Of a DNA stretch of 64,000 bases, positions 53,245 through 62,402 are shown piece after piece. The number at the start of each line of letters is the position of its first letter. The first letter of the stretch is position 1. The stretch lies in assembly GCF_003994415.1 (NCBI RefSeq), contig NZ_CP034689.1, positions 4,898,001 to 4,962,000 of the forward strand. Direction: 5' to 3'. The notes beneath the pieces are model-generated. The model was not told where the DNA came from, ran no database searches, and was given only the letters and a program-made list of their open reading frames with translations. A program made the position numbers and the translations under genes. Source of the DNA: Achromobacter spanius (lineage in GTDB: Bacteria; Pseudomonadota; Gammaproteobacteria; Burkholderiales; Burkholderiaceae_B).

Positions 53245-54477
53245 ATGACACCGCAAGAAAACCTGCCCTACGCGGATTCGCAAAAAAACGGCCTGGAACT
53301 GCTGGCGCCGTTGCGCGTCCTGGACCTGACAACCTCGATTGCCGGTCCGTACGCGACGCAACTGCTCGCCGACCTGGGCGCGACCGTGCTCAAAGTGGAA
53401 AAGCCCGGCACCGGAGACGACACGCGCGCCTGGGGCCCGCCCTTTCTGCAGGACGTCTCGCTCTGGTACCTCAGCGTCAACCGCAACAAGCACAGCCTCA
53501 CGCTGGACGTGTCGCAGCCCGAAGGGCGCGAAGTCCTCGATGGCTTGCTGGTGCAAAGCGATGTGCTGGTGCTGAACATGGTGCCCCGCGTGCAGCGCAA
53601 GCTGGGCCTGGACTATGACAGCCTGAAAGCCGCCTACCCGGCGCTGATCCATGCTTCGCTCACCGGCTTCGGCCTGACGGGTCCGCGCAGCGATTTTCCC
53701 TGCTACGACCTGATCGCCGAAGGCTACGCCGGGATCATGGACCTGACCGGCGAACTGGAATCCGCGCCGCAGAAAGTCGGCACGCCGGCCGCCGACCTGC
53801 TGGCCGGCCAGGACCTGGCGCTGGCGGTACTAGCAGCCTACATCGCGCGCGGCCAGCATGGCCGCGGCACGCAGATCGACATCTCTATGCAGTCGAGCAT
53901 GACGCGCTTCGTCTCGCCACGGCTGCTGCCTTATCTGGGGTCCGGCGAGCTGCCCAGGCGCTCGGGCGGCAAAGATTCGGTCATCGCCATCTACCAGGTC
54001 TTCGATACGGCCGATGACCCCTTGTCGCTGGGACTGGGCAACGACAGGATCTGGCAGCGCTTCTGGCAGGCCGTGGGAGATCCGGCCTTTGGCGCGCGTG
54101 TGGAGTTTGCCAGCAATGCGCACCGCAGGACGCATCGGGAGGCCATCGTGATGCACATCGCCGAGCTGTTGCGCACGCAGCCGCGCGCGCACTGGCTGGC
54201 GCTGTTCGCCGAGCACAACATTCCCGCCGGCCCCATCAACCGGCTGGACCAGGTGGCGCAAGACCCGGACCTGCTGGACAAGGGCCTGATCTATCGCGCC
54301 CGCGCCTCCAACGGCGCCATTCCTCAGGTGGGGCTGGGCATAGGCTTTGACGGCTCCCAGCATGTCCACCGCAAGTCTCCGCCCGCACTGGGCGAAGACA
54401 CCGACGACGTCCTGCGCGGCTGGCTGGGATACGCCGGTCCGCGCATCGACGCGCTGCGCGAGCGCGGCGTGATTTGA
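53245..54477 (+). CDS. CaiB/BaiF CoA transferase, first gene of sigma-54 operon
   Basis: This 410-residue family III CoA transferase has LRVLDLTTSIAGPYATQL, GTGDDTRAWGPPFLQD, LSVNRNKHSLTLDVSQPEG and the catalytic Asp at 184 (AADLLAG). It would place CoA on an acid substrate or recycle it from a pathway product. The ATG lacks a strong ribosome site and is preceded by an inverted repeat. It is the entry gene of the eleven-gene operon, 37 bases from the -12 element. Confidence 0.93.
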   Translation: MTPQENLPYADSQKNGLELLAPLRVLDLTTSIAGPYATQLLADLGATVLKVEKPGTGDDTRAWGPPFLQDVSLWYLSVNRNKHSLTLDVSQPEGREVLDGLLVQSDVLVLNMVPRVQRKLGLDYDSLKAAYPALIHASLTGFGLTGPRSDFPCYDLIAEGYAGIMDLTGELESAPQKVGTPAADLLAGQDLALAVLAAYIARGQHGRGTQIDISMQSSMTRFVSPRLLPYLGSGELPRRSGGKDSVIAIYQVFDTADDPLSLGLGNDRIWQRFWQAVGDPAFGARVEFASNAHRRTHREAIVMHIAELLRTQPRAHWLALFAEHNIPAGPINRLDQVAQDPDLLDKGLIYRARASNGAIPQVGLGIGFDGSQHVHRKSPPALGEDTDDVLRGWLGYAGPRIDALRERGVI

Positions 54478-54519
54478 CCCATTCCATTCTCGATAACCCC
54501 ACAGATCAAGGACAGCACC

Positions 54520-55299
54520 ATGGAGTTCCAGGACATCCTCTACGAGGAGCAAGGCCCCGTCGGCATTCTGACGCTGAACCGTCCCGACGACGGAAACATG
54601 TTCACCGAAACGATGTGCCATGAGATCCGCGACTGCATCAACGCGGTCCGGCGCGAAACGCGCACCCGCGTGCTCGTCATCACCGGGGCCGGCGACCGCT
54701 TCTTTTGCCTGGGCGGACGCAAGGACGGCATGCAGGACAGCCAGCTCTACGCAGGCGTGTTGCCGACGCTGGACATGTACGAAAGCATCGACCGCCTGCA
54801 GAAGCCTGTGATCGCCTCTGTCAACGGTTACGCCGTGGGCGGCGGCAATGTGCTGCAGATGGTTTGCGACATCACCATCGCCTCGGACAAGGCCATGTTC
54901 CGTCAGGTCGGCCCCATGGTCGGCAGCTTCGACGCCGGTTACGGCACCTGGTATCTGGAAGACCTGGTCGGCAAGAAGCGGGCCAAGGACATCTGGTACA
55001 GCAACCCCAAGATCTCGCCGCAGGAAGCCGTGGAAATGGGCCTGATCAACCGGGTCGTACCGGCCGCAGAGTTGCGCCAGGCCACGATGGAGCATGCCCT
55101 GAAGATCGCCGACCGCGGCGCCTTCGCGCTGGCTTCGATCAAGGGCGCCTTCAATGCGCGCCATGGCGGCGTGGGCGGCCTTTCGCGCATGGCGCACGAC
55201 CTGCTGCTGCGCGGCTACCTCGACACCTCGGAACATGACGAACTGGCGGCATCGTTCGCGGAAAAGCGCGCGCCGGACGCCGGCAAGTTCGGTCATTGA
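54520..55299 (+). CDS. BadI/MenB-type crotonase: cyclic beta-ketoacyl-CoA hydrolase
   Basis: This 259-residue crotonase-fold protein is unlike a plain hydratase. It carries VGPMVGSFDAGYGTWYLEDLV, with Ser136, Asp138 and Tyr141 in the SxDxGYG pattern shared by BadI (2-ketocyclohexanecarboxyl-CoA hydrolase) and MenB, followed by a KKRAKDIWY block as in BadI. The crotonase Glu pair is absent. BadI opens the ring of a cyclic 2-ketoacyl-CoA by adding water (retro-Dieckmann). Within this operon it is the best candidate ring-cleavage step. MenB activity is unlikely without other men genes. Confidence 0.85.
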   Translation: MEFQDILYEEQGPVGILTLNRPDDGNMFTETMCHEIRDCINAVRRETRTRVLVITGAGDRFFCLGGRKDGMQDSQLYAGVLPTLDMYESIDRLQKPVIASVNGYAVGGGNVLQMVCDITIASDKAMFRQVGPMVGSFDAGYGTWYLEDLVGKKRAKDIWYSNPKISPQEAVEMGLINRVVPAAELRQATMEHALKIADRGAFALASIKGAFNARHGGVGGLSRMAHDLLLRGYLDTSEHDELAASFAEKRAPDAGKFGH

Positions 55300-55327
55300 G
55301 ACGCTTTGCCGCAACGAGACACCCAAT

Positions 55328-57004
55328 ATGAACACCCTACTTACGCTGCAGACCCCGCACGCTGCCCGCCAGTACTACCTGTCCGGCATCTGGCAGCAGG
55401 ACACCCTGTACACGCTGGCCCGCCATCACGCGCGCGAGCGGCCCGACGCCTATGCCCTGCGCGACCCTTACCGGCGCCTGACCTGGAGCCAGCTGCTCCA
55501 GCACGTCGACAGCGTGGCCGAGAGCCTGCACCGGGCCGGACTGCGGCAGGGCGACCGGGTGGCGGCCTGGCTGCCCAGCCGCGCCGAGACCGTCATCCTG
55601 TTCCTGGCCTGCTCCCGCGGCGGCTATGTTTATTGCCCATCGCTGCACCAGAACTACACCGTGGCCGAAGTGGTCGAGCTGGCACGGCGCATGTACTGCC
55701 GCGCCCTGTTCGCCGCCGTCGGCTATGGCGCGGATGCCGACAAGAAGGACATCTTCGCGCTGGCGCACGAGATACCCAGCCTCAAGCGCTTCTACGCCCT
55801 GCCGCGGCCGGACATGCCGCTGCCCCCGGGGGCCCATCCTTTCCCCGACGCCGCCGACCTGCCGCCCGTGCGGACTCCTCCGGTGCTCAACCCGGACAAG
55901 ATCACCTACCTGGCCTTCACCTCCGGCACCACCGGCGCCCCCAAGGGTGTGATGCACAGCGATAACACGCTGCTGGCCAATGGCCGGGCGCTGGTGCGCG
56001 ACTGGCACCACACCCAGGATACCGTCGCTCTCAGCCTCAGCCCCATGAGCCATCACATCGGCACCGTGGCGCTGGAGCAGATGCTGGTGGCCGGCATGGA
56101 GCTGGCGTTGCACGATCCGGCCGCTGGACTGGCGCCGCTGGACTGGCTGCAAACCTGCAAGGCGACTTACGTCATGGGCGTGCCCACGCATGCCATGGAT
56201 CTGCTGGCGGAAATGAAGCGCCGCGGGCTGGACAGGCTGGGCGAGGTGCAGGCCTTCTACATGGCCGGTTCGCCCATCCCCCAGGAACTGGCGGAGAAAT
56301 TCCTGCACATCGGCGTCAAGCCGCAGAACGTCTACGGCATGACCGAGAACGGCTCGCACCAGTACACACTGCCCGACGCCCCCACCGGCGTCATCGTGGG
56401 CACCTGCGGACAAGCCTGCAAGGGCTATGAGATCCGCATCTGGAAACAGGAGGATCCCGACGCCGAAGCCGAGCCGGGAGAAATCGGAGAGATCGGCGGA
56501 CGCGGCGGCCTCCTAATGCTGGGCTACTACAGCAACCAGGAAGCCACCGAAGCCTCGTTCAACGCCTCTGGCTGGTTCATGAGCGGAGATCTGGGCGTGC
56601 AGGACGCCGAGGGCAACGTGCGCATCGTCGGGCGCAAGAAGGACCTGATCATCCGGGGCGGTCACAACATCCACCCCGCGCGCATCGAGGACCTCACCCA
56701 TCGCCACCCGCAGGTGCTGCGGGCCGCCGCCTTCGCCGTTTCGGACCCAAGGCTAGGCGAGATGGTGTGCCTGGCCATCGTCCCCCAGCCCGGCAGCTCA
56801 CCGCAGGCCGACGAAATCCTCCATCACCTCAACGAGGTCGGCCTGTCGAAGTACGACATGCCCGAGTACTACATCCTGCTGGACAGCTTTCCCATGACCG
56901 CCAGCGGCAAGATCCTCAAGCGTGCGCTGATGGACTGGGTCAAGGACGAAAAGATCGCGCCCATCCCCGTGCGCTGGCAAGGCGCCGCCACGAATACCAA
57001 GTGA
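55328..57004 (+). CDS. AMP-dependent acyl-CoA ligase
   Basis: This 558-residue ANL enzyme has the P-loop FTSGTTGAPKG near 197-206, VYGMTENGSHQY, GWFMSGDLG, GRKKDLIIRGGHNIHPARIE and the C-terminal catalytic Lys in TASGKILKRAL (about 528). It adenylates a carboxylic acid and forms the CoA thioester. By operon content it is the likely activation step for the incoming cyclic acid, comparable in role to AliA. The ATG at 55328 removes an unconserved extension overlapping the previous gene. Confidence 0.93.
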   Translation: MNTLLTLQTPHAARQYYLSGIWQQDTLYTLARHHARERPDAYALRDPYRRLTWSQLLQHVDSVAESLHRAGLRQGDRVAAWLPSRAETVILFLACSRGGYVYCPSLHQNYTVAEVVELARRMYCRALFAAVGYGADADKKDIFALAHEIPSLKRFYALPRPDMPLPPGAHPFPDAADLPPVRTPPVLNPDKITYLAFTSGTTGAPKGVMHSDNTLLANGRALVRDWHHTQDTVALSLSPMSHHIGTVALEQMLVAGMELALHDPAAGLAPLDWLQTCKATYVMGVPTHAMDLLAEMKRRGLDRLGEVQAFYMAGSPIPQELAEKFLHIGVKPQNVYGMTENGSHQYTLPDAPTGVIVGTCGQACKGYEIRIWKQEDPDAEAEPGEIGEIGGRGGLLMLGYYSNQEATEASFNASGWFMSGDLGVQDAEGNVRIVGRKKDLIIRGGHNIHPARIEDLTHRHPQVLRAAAFAVSDPRLGEMVCLAIVPQPGSSPQADEILHHLNEVGLSKYDMPEYYILLDSFPMTASGKILKRALMDWVKDEKIAPIPVRWQGAATNTK

Positions 57005-57011
57005 GACACGC

Positions 57012-57782
57012 ATGATTCAGGAATCAACCCTGCCGGGCGGCATCGCCGTGCTGGCCCTGGACCGGCAGAAGGCGCTGAACGCGCTCAGCTTCGAACAACT
57101 GCGGAACCTGGACCTGGCCGTCGAACGCGTGTCGGCCTCGGCAGCGCGCGGACTGGTCATCACAGGCGCCGGCTCCAAGGCCTTCTGCGCCGGGGCCGAC
57201 ATCCCGGAGCTGGTGGGACGCACGCTGCGCGACGAGCATGAAGGCGCCCGCCTGGGCCAGGAAGTGTTCCAACGCATCAGCCAGCTGCGCATCCCCTCGG
57301 TTGCCGTGATCCACGGCTATGCCTTCGGCGGCGGCCTGGAGCTGGCGCTGGCCTGCACCTTCCGCGTCGCCACGCCCGCAGCCCGCATGGGCCTGCCCGA
57401 GGTCAAGCTGGGCCTCATTCCCGGCTACGGCGGGACGCAACGCCTGCCCCGGCTGGTGGGCGAAGGGCGCGCGCTCGAACTCATCCTGTCCGGCCGGACG
57501 GTGAAGGCCGATGAAGCCGAGCGCATCGGCCTGGTGAACCAGATCGCGGAGGAAGGCGAGCCCGCGGCCATCGGCGCGGCCTATCTCGCGCCGATGCTCC
57601 AGCACGGCCTGCACGCGCTCGACTTCGCCCGCCAGGCGGTCCAGCGCGGCATGCAGACGTCGCTGGAGCTCGGGCTGCGCATCGAACGCGACCTTTCCAC
57701 CCTGGCCTATCGCAGCGCCGACGCCGCCGAAGGCATGCAGGCCTTTCTCGAAAAACGCCCCCCCTGCTTCAAGGATGCATGA
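57012..57782 (+). CDS. Enoyl-CoA hydratase
   Basis: This 256-residue crotonase has an oxyanion-hole segment GAGSKAFCAGADI, YAFGGGLELALAC and GLPEVKLGLIPGYGGTQ. The two catalytic Glu residues, Glu110 and Glu130, have the 20-residue spacing of rat crotonase, so it should hydrate 2-enoyl-CoA. In an Ali/Bad-like route it matches BadK, hydrating the cyclic enoyl-CoA made by the acyl-CoA dehydrogenase. It starts seven bases after the ligase stop and overlaps the SDR start. Confidence 0.93.
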   Translation: MIQESTLPGGIAVLALDRQKALNALSFEQLRNLDLAVERVSASAARGLVITGAGSKAFCAGADIPELVGRTLRDEHEGARLGQEVFQRISQLRIPSVAVIHGYAFGGGLELALACTFRVATPAARMGLPEVKLGLIPGYGGTQRLPRLVGEGRALELILSGRTVKADEAERIGLVNQIAEEGEPAAIGAAYLAPMLQHGLHALDFARQAVQRGMQTSLELGLRIERDLSTLAYRSADAAEGMQAFLEKRPPCFKDA

Positions 57783-58531
57783 CCATGCCTGAATCCACCA
57801 TCGTCGTCACCGGCGCCAGCCGCGGCATCGGCGCCGATATCGCTCTCTCTCTCGCACGCGCCGGCTTTCGGGTCGCCTGCCTGTCGCGCTCGGGCCAGGC
57901 GCCTGAACTGGCGGACGTGCCTGAAGCGCTGCGCGCCCGCTGGCATGCCGTGGCCTGCGACGTCGGCGACGCCGCGCAGATCCAGCGCGCATTCGCCGAA
58001 GTCTCCGAACGCGCCTCAGGCCGCATCGCCGGCCTGGTGAACAACGCCGGTCAGCACACCGACGGCGCGGCCGCCACGCTGGCGCCCGCGGCGTTTGAAT
58101 CCCTGATGCGCAGCAACGCCACGTCCGTGCTCATGGCCAGCCAGGCCGCCTATCCGCTGCTGCAGGCCAACGGCGGCGGCGTCATCGTCAACATGGGCTC
58201 GTTCTACGACAAGCTGGGCGTCAAGAAGAATCTGTCCTACTGCGCATCCAAGGCGGCGGTGGGCGCCATTACGCGCTGCCTGGCTGTGGAATGGGCGGCC
58301 GACGACATCCAGGTCGTCAATCTGGCGCCGGGCTACGTCATGACCAGCCTGAACCGCGAGTACATGACCAGCGGACCGCTGGCCCAACACCTGCAGAAGC
58401 GCATTCCGCGCCGCAGTCCAGCCGAAGCCGCCGAAGTCGCCGACGCGGTGGCCATGCTGTTCTCGCTGCGCTCGCGCTTTCTGACTGGCGAGACCATTTA
58501 TCTGGACGGCGGCCAGAGCCTGATAGTCTGA
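57779..58531 (+). CDS. SDR family oxidoreductase (BadH-like role)
   Basis: This 250-residue short-chain dehydrogenase has TGASRGIG near 12-19, NNAG near 87, and the YCASK active site behind a Ser-containing MGSFYDKLG loop. FLTGETIYLDGG is at the end. It likely oxidises the 2-hydroxy cyclic acyl-CoA to the ketone needed by the BadI-type hydrolase, though the 3-hydroxyacyl-CoA dehydrogenase in the operon could share this job. The ATG at 57779 overlaps the previous stop. Confidence 0.9.
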   Translation: MTMPESTIVVTGASRGIGADIALSLARAGFRVACLSRSGQAPELADVPEALRARWHAVACDVGDAAQIQRAFAEVSERASGRIAGLVNNAGQHTDGAAATLAPAAFESLMRSNATSVLMASQAAYPLLQANGGGVIVNMGSFYDKLGVKKNLSYCASKAAVGAITRCLAVEWAADDIQVVNLAPGYVMTSLNREYMTSGPLAQHLQKRIPRRSPAEAAEVADAVAMLFSLRSRFLTGETIYLDGGQSLIV

Positions 58532-58559
58532 GCCCCGCCCAAGCAGCTAGGAGCAATCA

Positions 58560-59729
58560 ATGAACGTACTGCAACGCCTGGACGCCTCCATGCCCTGGAG
58601 CCCCGAAGAAGCCATGCTGCTCGACTCGGTGCGGGAGCTGGCGCGCGAGCGCATCGCGCCCAGGGCCGCTGAACTGGACCGCAGCGGCGCCTTCCCCCAC
58701 GACAACGTGGCCGACATCAACGCCTTGGGGTTGAACGCCATGTTCATTCCCGAAGCCTATGGCGGCTCGCCGCTGTCCTATTCCTGCTATCTGGCCTGTG
58801 TGCGCGAAATCTCCGCGGCCTGCGCCTCCACCGGCATCGTCTGGGCCACCAATTTCCATGCCATCAAACCCTTGATCGAATTCGGCAACGAGGAACAGAA
58901 GCAACGCCTCCTGCCGCGCATCGCCGAAGGCGGCCTGGCCTCGCTGGTCATCACCGAGCCCTCGGCCGGTTCCGACGCCACGGGCATGCGCACCCGCTTC
59001 GAGCCCCGGGGCGACGACATCGTCATCAACGGCCAGAAGACCTTCATCACCAACGGCGATGTGGCCGACGTCTACCTGCTGTTCGGAAAGTGGGCCGGCA
59101 TCGACGATGCCAAGCGGGCGATCAGCGCGGTCATCGTCGAAAAGGGCGCGCCAGGCCTGACGGTAGTCGGCACCGAGGACAAGATGGGCACCCGCGCCTC
59201 CAGCACCGCCACGCTGGCTTTCGAGAACTGCCGCATCCCCCGCGCCAACCTGCTATGCGAGCCGGGCGACGGCCTGCGCATCCTGCTGACCTCGCTGAAC
59301 CGCTCGCGGCCCAGCGTGGCCGCGCATGCGCTGGGCATCGCGCGCGCCGCCTTCGAGGACGCCGTCGCCTACATCAACGAGCGGCGCCAGTTCAAGCGTC
59401 GTGTGCTGGAGTTCCAGGGCATCCAGTTCCTGGTCGCCGACCTGGCGGCCGAGCTGGCGACCTGCGAGGCCTGGCTGTGGCGCGTCGCAGGCATGGTCGA
59501 CAACCGCGCCGACGACATAGGCATGGAGGCCTCGATCCTGAAGCTCAAGGCCACCGACCTGGCGATGCGCATGAGCACCGAGGCCGTGCAGCTGCTGGGC
59601 GGCTACGGCTACTGCAAGGACTATCGCGTCGAACGCCTGATGCGCGACGCCAAGATCACCCAGATCTGGGAAGGCACCAACCAGATCCACCGCCAACTCA
59701 TCGGCCGCAGCTTTCTGACCAAGGAGTAG
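58560..59729 (+). CDS. Acyl-CoA dehydrogenase
   Basis: This 389-residue flavoprotein has the ACAD signatures LVITEPSAGSDATGM and, near the C-terminus, QLLGGYGYCKDYRVERLMRD and IWEGTNQIHR with the catalytic Glu at 371. It introduces an alpha-beta double bond and passes electrons to ETF. In the proposed pathway it matches the cyclic acyl-CoA dehydrogenases AliB/BadJ. The ATG follows AGGAGCAATCA. No ETF genes are in the window, so the housekeeping pair must serve. Confidence 0.94.
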   Translation: MNVLQRLDASMPWSPEEAMLLDSVRELARERIAPRAAELDRSGAFPHDNVADINALGLNAMFIPEAYGGSPLSYSCYLACVREISAACASTGIVWATNFHAIKPLIEFGNEEQKQRLLPRIAEGGLASLVITEPSAGSDATGMRTRFEPRGDDIVINGQKTFITNGDVADVYLLFGKWAGIDDAKRAISAVIVEKGAPGLTVVGTEDKMGTRASSTATLAFENCRIPRANLLCEPGDGLRILLTSLNRSRPSVAAHALGIARAAFEDAVAYINERRQFKRRVLEFQGIQFLVADLAAELATCEAWLWRVAGMVDNRADDIGMEASILKLKATDLAMRMSTEAVQLLGGYGYCKDYRVERLMRDAKITQIWEGTNQIHRQLIGRSFLTKE

Positions 59730-59732
59730 TCC

Positions 59733-60608
59733 ATGAACACCATCAAGACCGTAGGCGTCGTCGGATGCGGCACCATGGGAACGGGAATCGCGATCGTCGT
59801 GGCCCGCGCCGGCTTCAAACTGCGCGCCTACGACACCCGCGCCGAGCTGGCCGAACAGGGGCGCCGGCAGGCGGCCGGCTTTCTGCGCAAATCGGTGGAG
59901 CGCGGCAAGCTCGCGGCCGGCGAGGACGAAGTCATATTGGCCAACTGGCATGCCAGCGACGACATCGAATCGCTGGCCGACTGCGACATCATCATCGAGG
60001 CGGTGTTCGAGGATATCCAGGTCAAGCACGAACTGTTCCGCAAGCTGGACCGGATCTGCGCGCCCCACACGCTGTTCGCCTCCAATACCTCCACCCTGTC
60101 GATCACCGAGATCGCCGGAGGCAGCGGCCGCGACACCCAGGTCGTGGGCATGCATTTCTGCCTGCCCGCGCAGCTGATGAAGCTGGTGGAAGTCTCGCCT
60201 GGCCTGAACACCTCGCGCGAAGCGCTGGATCAGGCATGGGCGTTCTGCGAGGCGCTGGGCCAACAGCCCGTGCTCACACGCGACACGCCGGGATTCATCC
60301 TCAACTACTTTCTGGTGCCCTGGCACAACGACGTCATCAACATGGTGGACCAGGGGGTCGCGGAACCGGCCGACATAGACCTGGCGGTCAAGACCGCCCT
60401 GGGCTATCCGCTGGGACCGCTGACCTTGCTGGACATGGTCGGCATGGACACCCAGAAGCTCTTGTGCGAGGCGCTGCACGGCAGCACCAATGAGCCGCGA
60501 GCGGCCTGCCCCCCTCTGGTCAAACGCATGATTGGCGCCGGACGCCTGGGCCGCAAGAGCGGCGCGGGCTTCCATCGCTACGACAACGACAAGATCTTCG
60601 GAGCATGA
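59733..60608 (+). CDS. 3-hydroxyacyl-CoA dehydrogenase, NAD-binding half (PaaH-like, split)
   Basis: This 291-residue protein has the Rossmann motif GVVGCGTMGTG (8-18), the catalytic His in MHFCLPAQLMKLVEV (the usual HFFNP is HFCLP here) and the Asn in TPGFILN, followed by one 3HCDH C-terminal domain (GLGYPLGPLTLLD in outline). It oxidises 3-hydroxyacyl-CoA with NAD. The next gene supplies a second C-terminal domain; together they equal a full-length PaaH-type enzyme. The two overlap by ATGA. Confidence 0.92.
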   Translation: MNTIKTVGVVGCGTMGTGIAIVVARAGFKLRAYDTRAELAEQGRRQAAGFLRKSVERGKLAAGEDEVILANWHASDDIESLADCDIIIEAVFEDIQVKHELFRKLDRICAPHTLFASNTSTLSITEIAGGSGRDTQVVGMHFCLPAQLMKLVEVSPGLNTSREALDQAWAFCEALGQQPVLTRDTPGFILNYFLVPWHNDVINMVDQGVAEPADIDLAVKTALGYPLGPLTLLDMVGMDTQKLLCEALHGSTNEPRAACPPLVKRMIGAGRLGRKSGAGFHRYDNDKIFGA

Positions 60609-61285
60609 CTACCATGGCCTATCGCATCATTGACACCGGGAACAGCGCGTCCTTCCCCCAAGCCCACGACTTTCTTGCGCAAGCCCAAGCCAGCGGCGAG
60701 GGACGGGTCTACATCGGCGCCCAGACCGGCCAGCGCTACCGGCAGGAACAGGCAGAAAGCCAGCAGGCGCCCTTCGTTGCCATCGAACTGGATCTGGAAT
60801 GCCTGGGCGTGCATACGGGCGACGATGACGACGGCCGCGCCCGCAACGTGGTCGGGTTCGCACGGTTCCGCCTGGGCGACGACGCGCCGACCCGGCTCAT
60901 CGAACTGGTGCGCAAACCCTACACGAGTCCTGAGGCTCTACAGGCCGCACGAGCAGCCTTCGCCGCGGCCGGCCTGGAAGTCGCTGTCTGCAACGACTTT
61001 CCCGGCCGCATCCTGAACCGCCTGGTGCGGCCCTACTACAACGCGGCGCTGCGACGTCTGGACGAGGGCCTGGCCAGCGCCGATGACATGGACACCACCC
61101 TGCGCCTGGGCCTGGGGTATCCCGAAGGCCCCATCGCCCTGCTCGGCCGCACCGGCCTGCACCACCATTACCGGGTAAGCCAGGCCTTGTACGAAATGCT
61201 GGGCCAGGAAGCCTACGCTCCCGCGCGGCGCGCGCGCGTCGCGTGGCAGCGCCACCTCCAGGAGAGCGGCAATGCAAGCGCTTAG
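60605..61285 (+). CDS. 3-hydroxyacyl-CoA dehydrogenase C-terminal domain protein (split PaaH-like)
   Basis: This 226-residue protein lacks a complete Rossmann NAD motif. Its last 95 residues, from FPGRILNRLVRPYYNAAL through LRLGLGYPEGPIALLG, match the second C-terminal 3HCDH domain of PaaH-like enzymes. The N-terminal 120 residues are less typical. It starts four bases inside the preceding gene, and the pair sums to about 517 residues, close to single-chain PaaH. It probably assembles with that protein as the substrate-binding or dimerisation half. It overlaps the next CoA transferase. Confidence 0.85.
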   Translation: MTTMAYRIIDTGNSASFPQAHDFLAQAQASGEGRVYIGAQTGQRYRQEQAESQQAPFVAIELDLECLGVHTGDDDDGRARNVVGFARFRLGDDAPTRLIELVRKPYTSPEALQAARAAFAAAGLEVAVCNDFPGRILNRLVRPYYNAALRRLDEGLASADDMDTTLRLGLGYPEGPIALLGRTGLHHHYRVSQALYEMLGQEAYAPARRARVAWQRHLQESGNASA

Positions 61286-62402
61286 CGACATCACGGTGCT
61301 GGACTTCAGCACCCTGTTGCCCGGCCCCCTGTGCACACTGCTGCTGGCCGAGGCCGGCGCGCGCGTCATCAAGATCGAACGGCCGGCCGGCGGCGACGAG
61401 ATGCGCGGCTACCTGCCCCGATTTGGCGAGGACAGCGTCAACTTCACCCTGCTCAACCGCGGCAAGACCTCGGTGGCGATGGATCTGAAGAATGAAGACG
61501 AGCGCGCGCGCCTGCGCCGGCTCGTCGAAGGGGCCGACGTGCTCATCGAACAGTTCCGCCCAGGCGTGATGCAACGTCTGGGCCTGGACTACGAAAGCGT
61601 GGCGCGCATCAACCCGCGCCTGGTGTATTGCTCCATCACCGGCTATGGGCAGAAAGGCGCCAGGGCCGGCATGGCCGGCCACGACCTGAACTATCAGGCG
61701 CTGACCGGCATGCTGTCGCTGACAGGGGATGCGCAAGGACGACCTCTGGTGCCGCCCACGCTCACCGCGGACTTGGCCGGCGGCGCCTACCCCGCCTTCA
61801 TGAACATCCTGCTGGCCTTGCGCCAGCGCGACCGCGACGGCAAGGGACGCCACCTCGATGTGGCCATGGCGGACAACCTTTTCACCCTCATGTATTGGGG
61901 GCTGGGCAACGGCTGGAGCCAGGGGCAGTGGCCTCGGCCCGGGAGCGACAAGGTCACGGGTGGCAGCTGCCGCTACCAGGTGTACGAGACGGCGGACGGA
62001 CGCCACCTCGCGGTGGCGCCGTTGGAGGACAAGTTCTGGCGCGCCTTCGTCGAGGTCATCGGCCTGCCGGAGCTGGCCGATGCGGCCGAGGACGACGCCA
62101 GCGTGCGCCAGCGCGTCGCGGCCGTCCTGATCCAGCGCAGCGCCGAGGCATGGATGCAGGCGTTCGGCGACGGCGATACCTGCGTCAGCCTGGTCGCCAG
62201 CCTGCGCGAGGCAGCGGAGGACCCGCACTTCATTGCGCGCGGCCTGTTCTCGCGCGAAGTCGCCGACGGCGCGAGCCGGACCATGCCCGCCTTGCCGGTT
62301 CCCATCGATCCCAGCCTGCGCGTGCCGGCATCCCAGGTCCAGGCTCCGGGCCTGGGAGCACACACGGCGCGCATCTTGGCCGCGCAGGAGGCGACAGAAT
62401 GA
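61272..62402 (+). CDS. CaiB/BaiF CoA transferase or racemase-like enzyme
   Basis: This 376-residue protein has ITVLDFSTLLPGPLCTLLL, IKIERPAGGDEMRGY, EQFRPGVMQRLGLDYESV and Asp167 (TADLAGG), placing it in the family III CoA transferases nearer the alpha-methylacyl-CoA racemase branch (short, with ITGYGQKG). It could racemise a branched or cyclic acyl-CoA or transfer CoA. It is the second such gene in the operon and overlaps both neighbours. Confidence 0.9.
   Translation: MQALSDITVLDFSTLLPGPLCTLLLAEAGARVIKIERPAGGDEMRGYLPRFGEDSVNFTLLNRGKTSVAMDLKNEDERARLRRLVEGADVLIEQFRPGVMQRLGLDYESVARINPRLVYCSITGYGQKGARAGMAGHDLNYQALTGMLSLTGDAQGRPLVPPTLTADLAGGAYPAFMNILLALRQRDRDGKGRHLDVAMADNLFTLMYWGLGNGWSQGQWPRPGSDKVTGGSCRYQVYETADGRHLAVAPLEDKFWRAFVEVIGLPELADAAEDDASVRQRVAAVLIQRSAEAWMQAFGDGDTCVSLVASLREAAEDPHFIARGLFSREVADGASRTMPALPVPIDPSLRVPASQVQAPGLGAHTARILAAQEATE

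Noticed and set aside
54520..55299. 1,4-dihydroxy-2-naphthoyl-CoA synthase (MenB)
   Set aside because: The active-site signature is shared, but no other menaquinone genes are present, and the surrounding beta-oxidation-type genes favour a BadI-like hydrolase.
59090..60493. A 467-codon plus-strand frame spanning the acyl-CoA dehydrogenase and 3-hydroxyacyl-CoA dehydrogenase genes
   Set aside because: It is an off-frame reading of two genes with complete catalytic motifs; its Arg-rich translation matches nothing.
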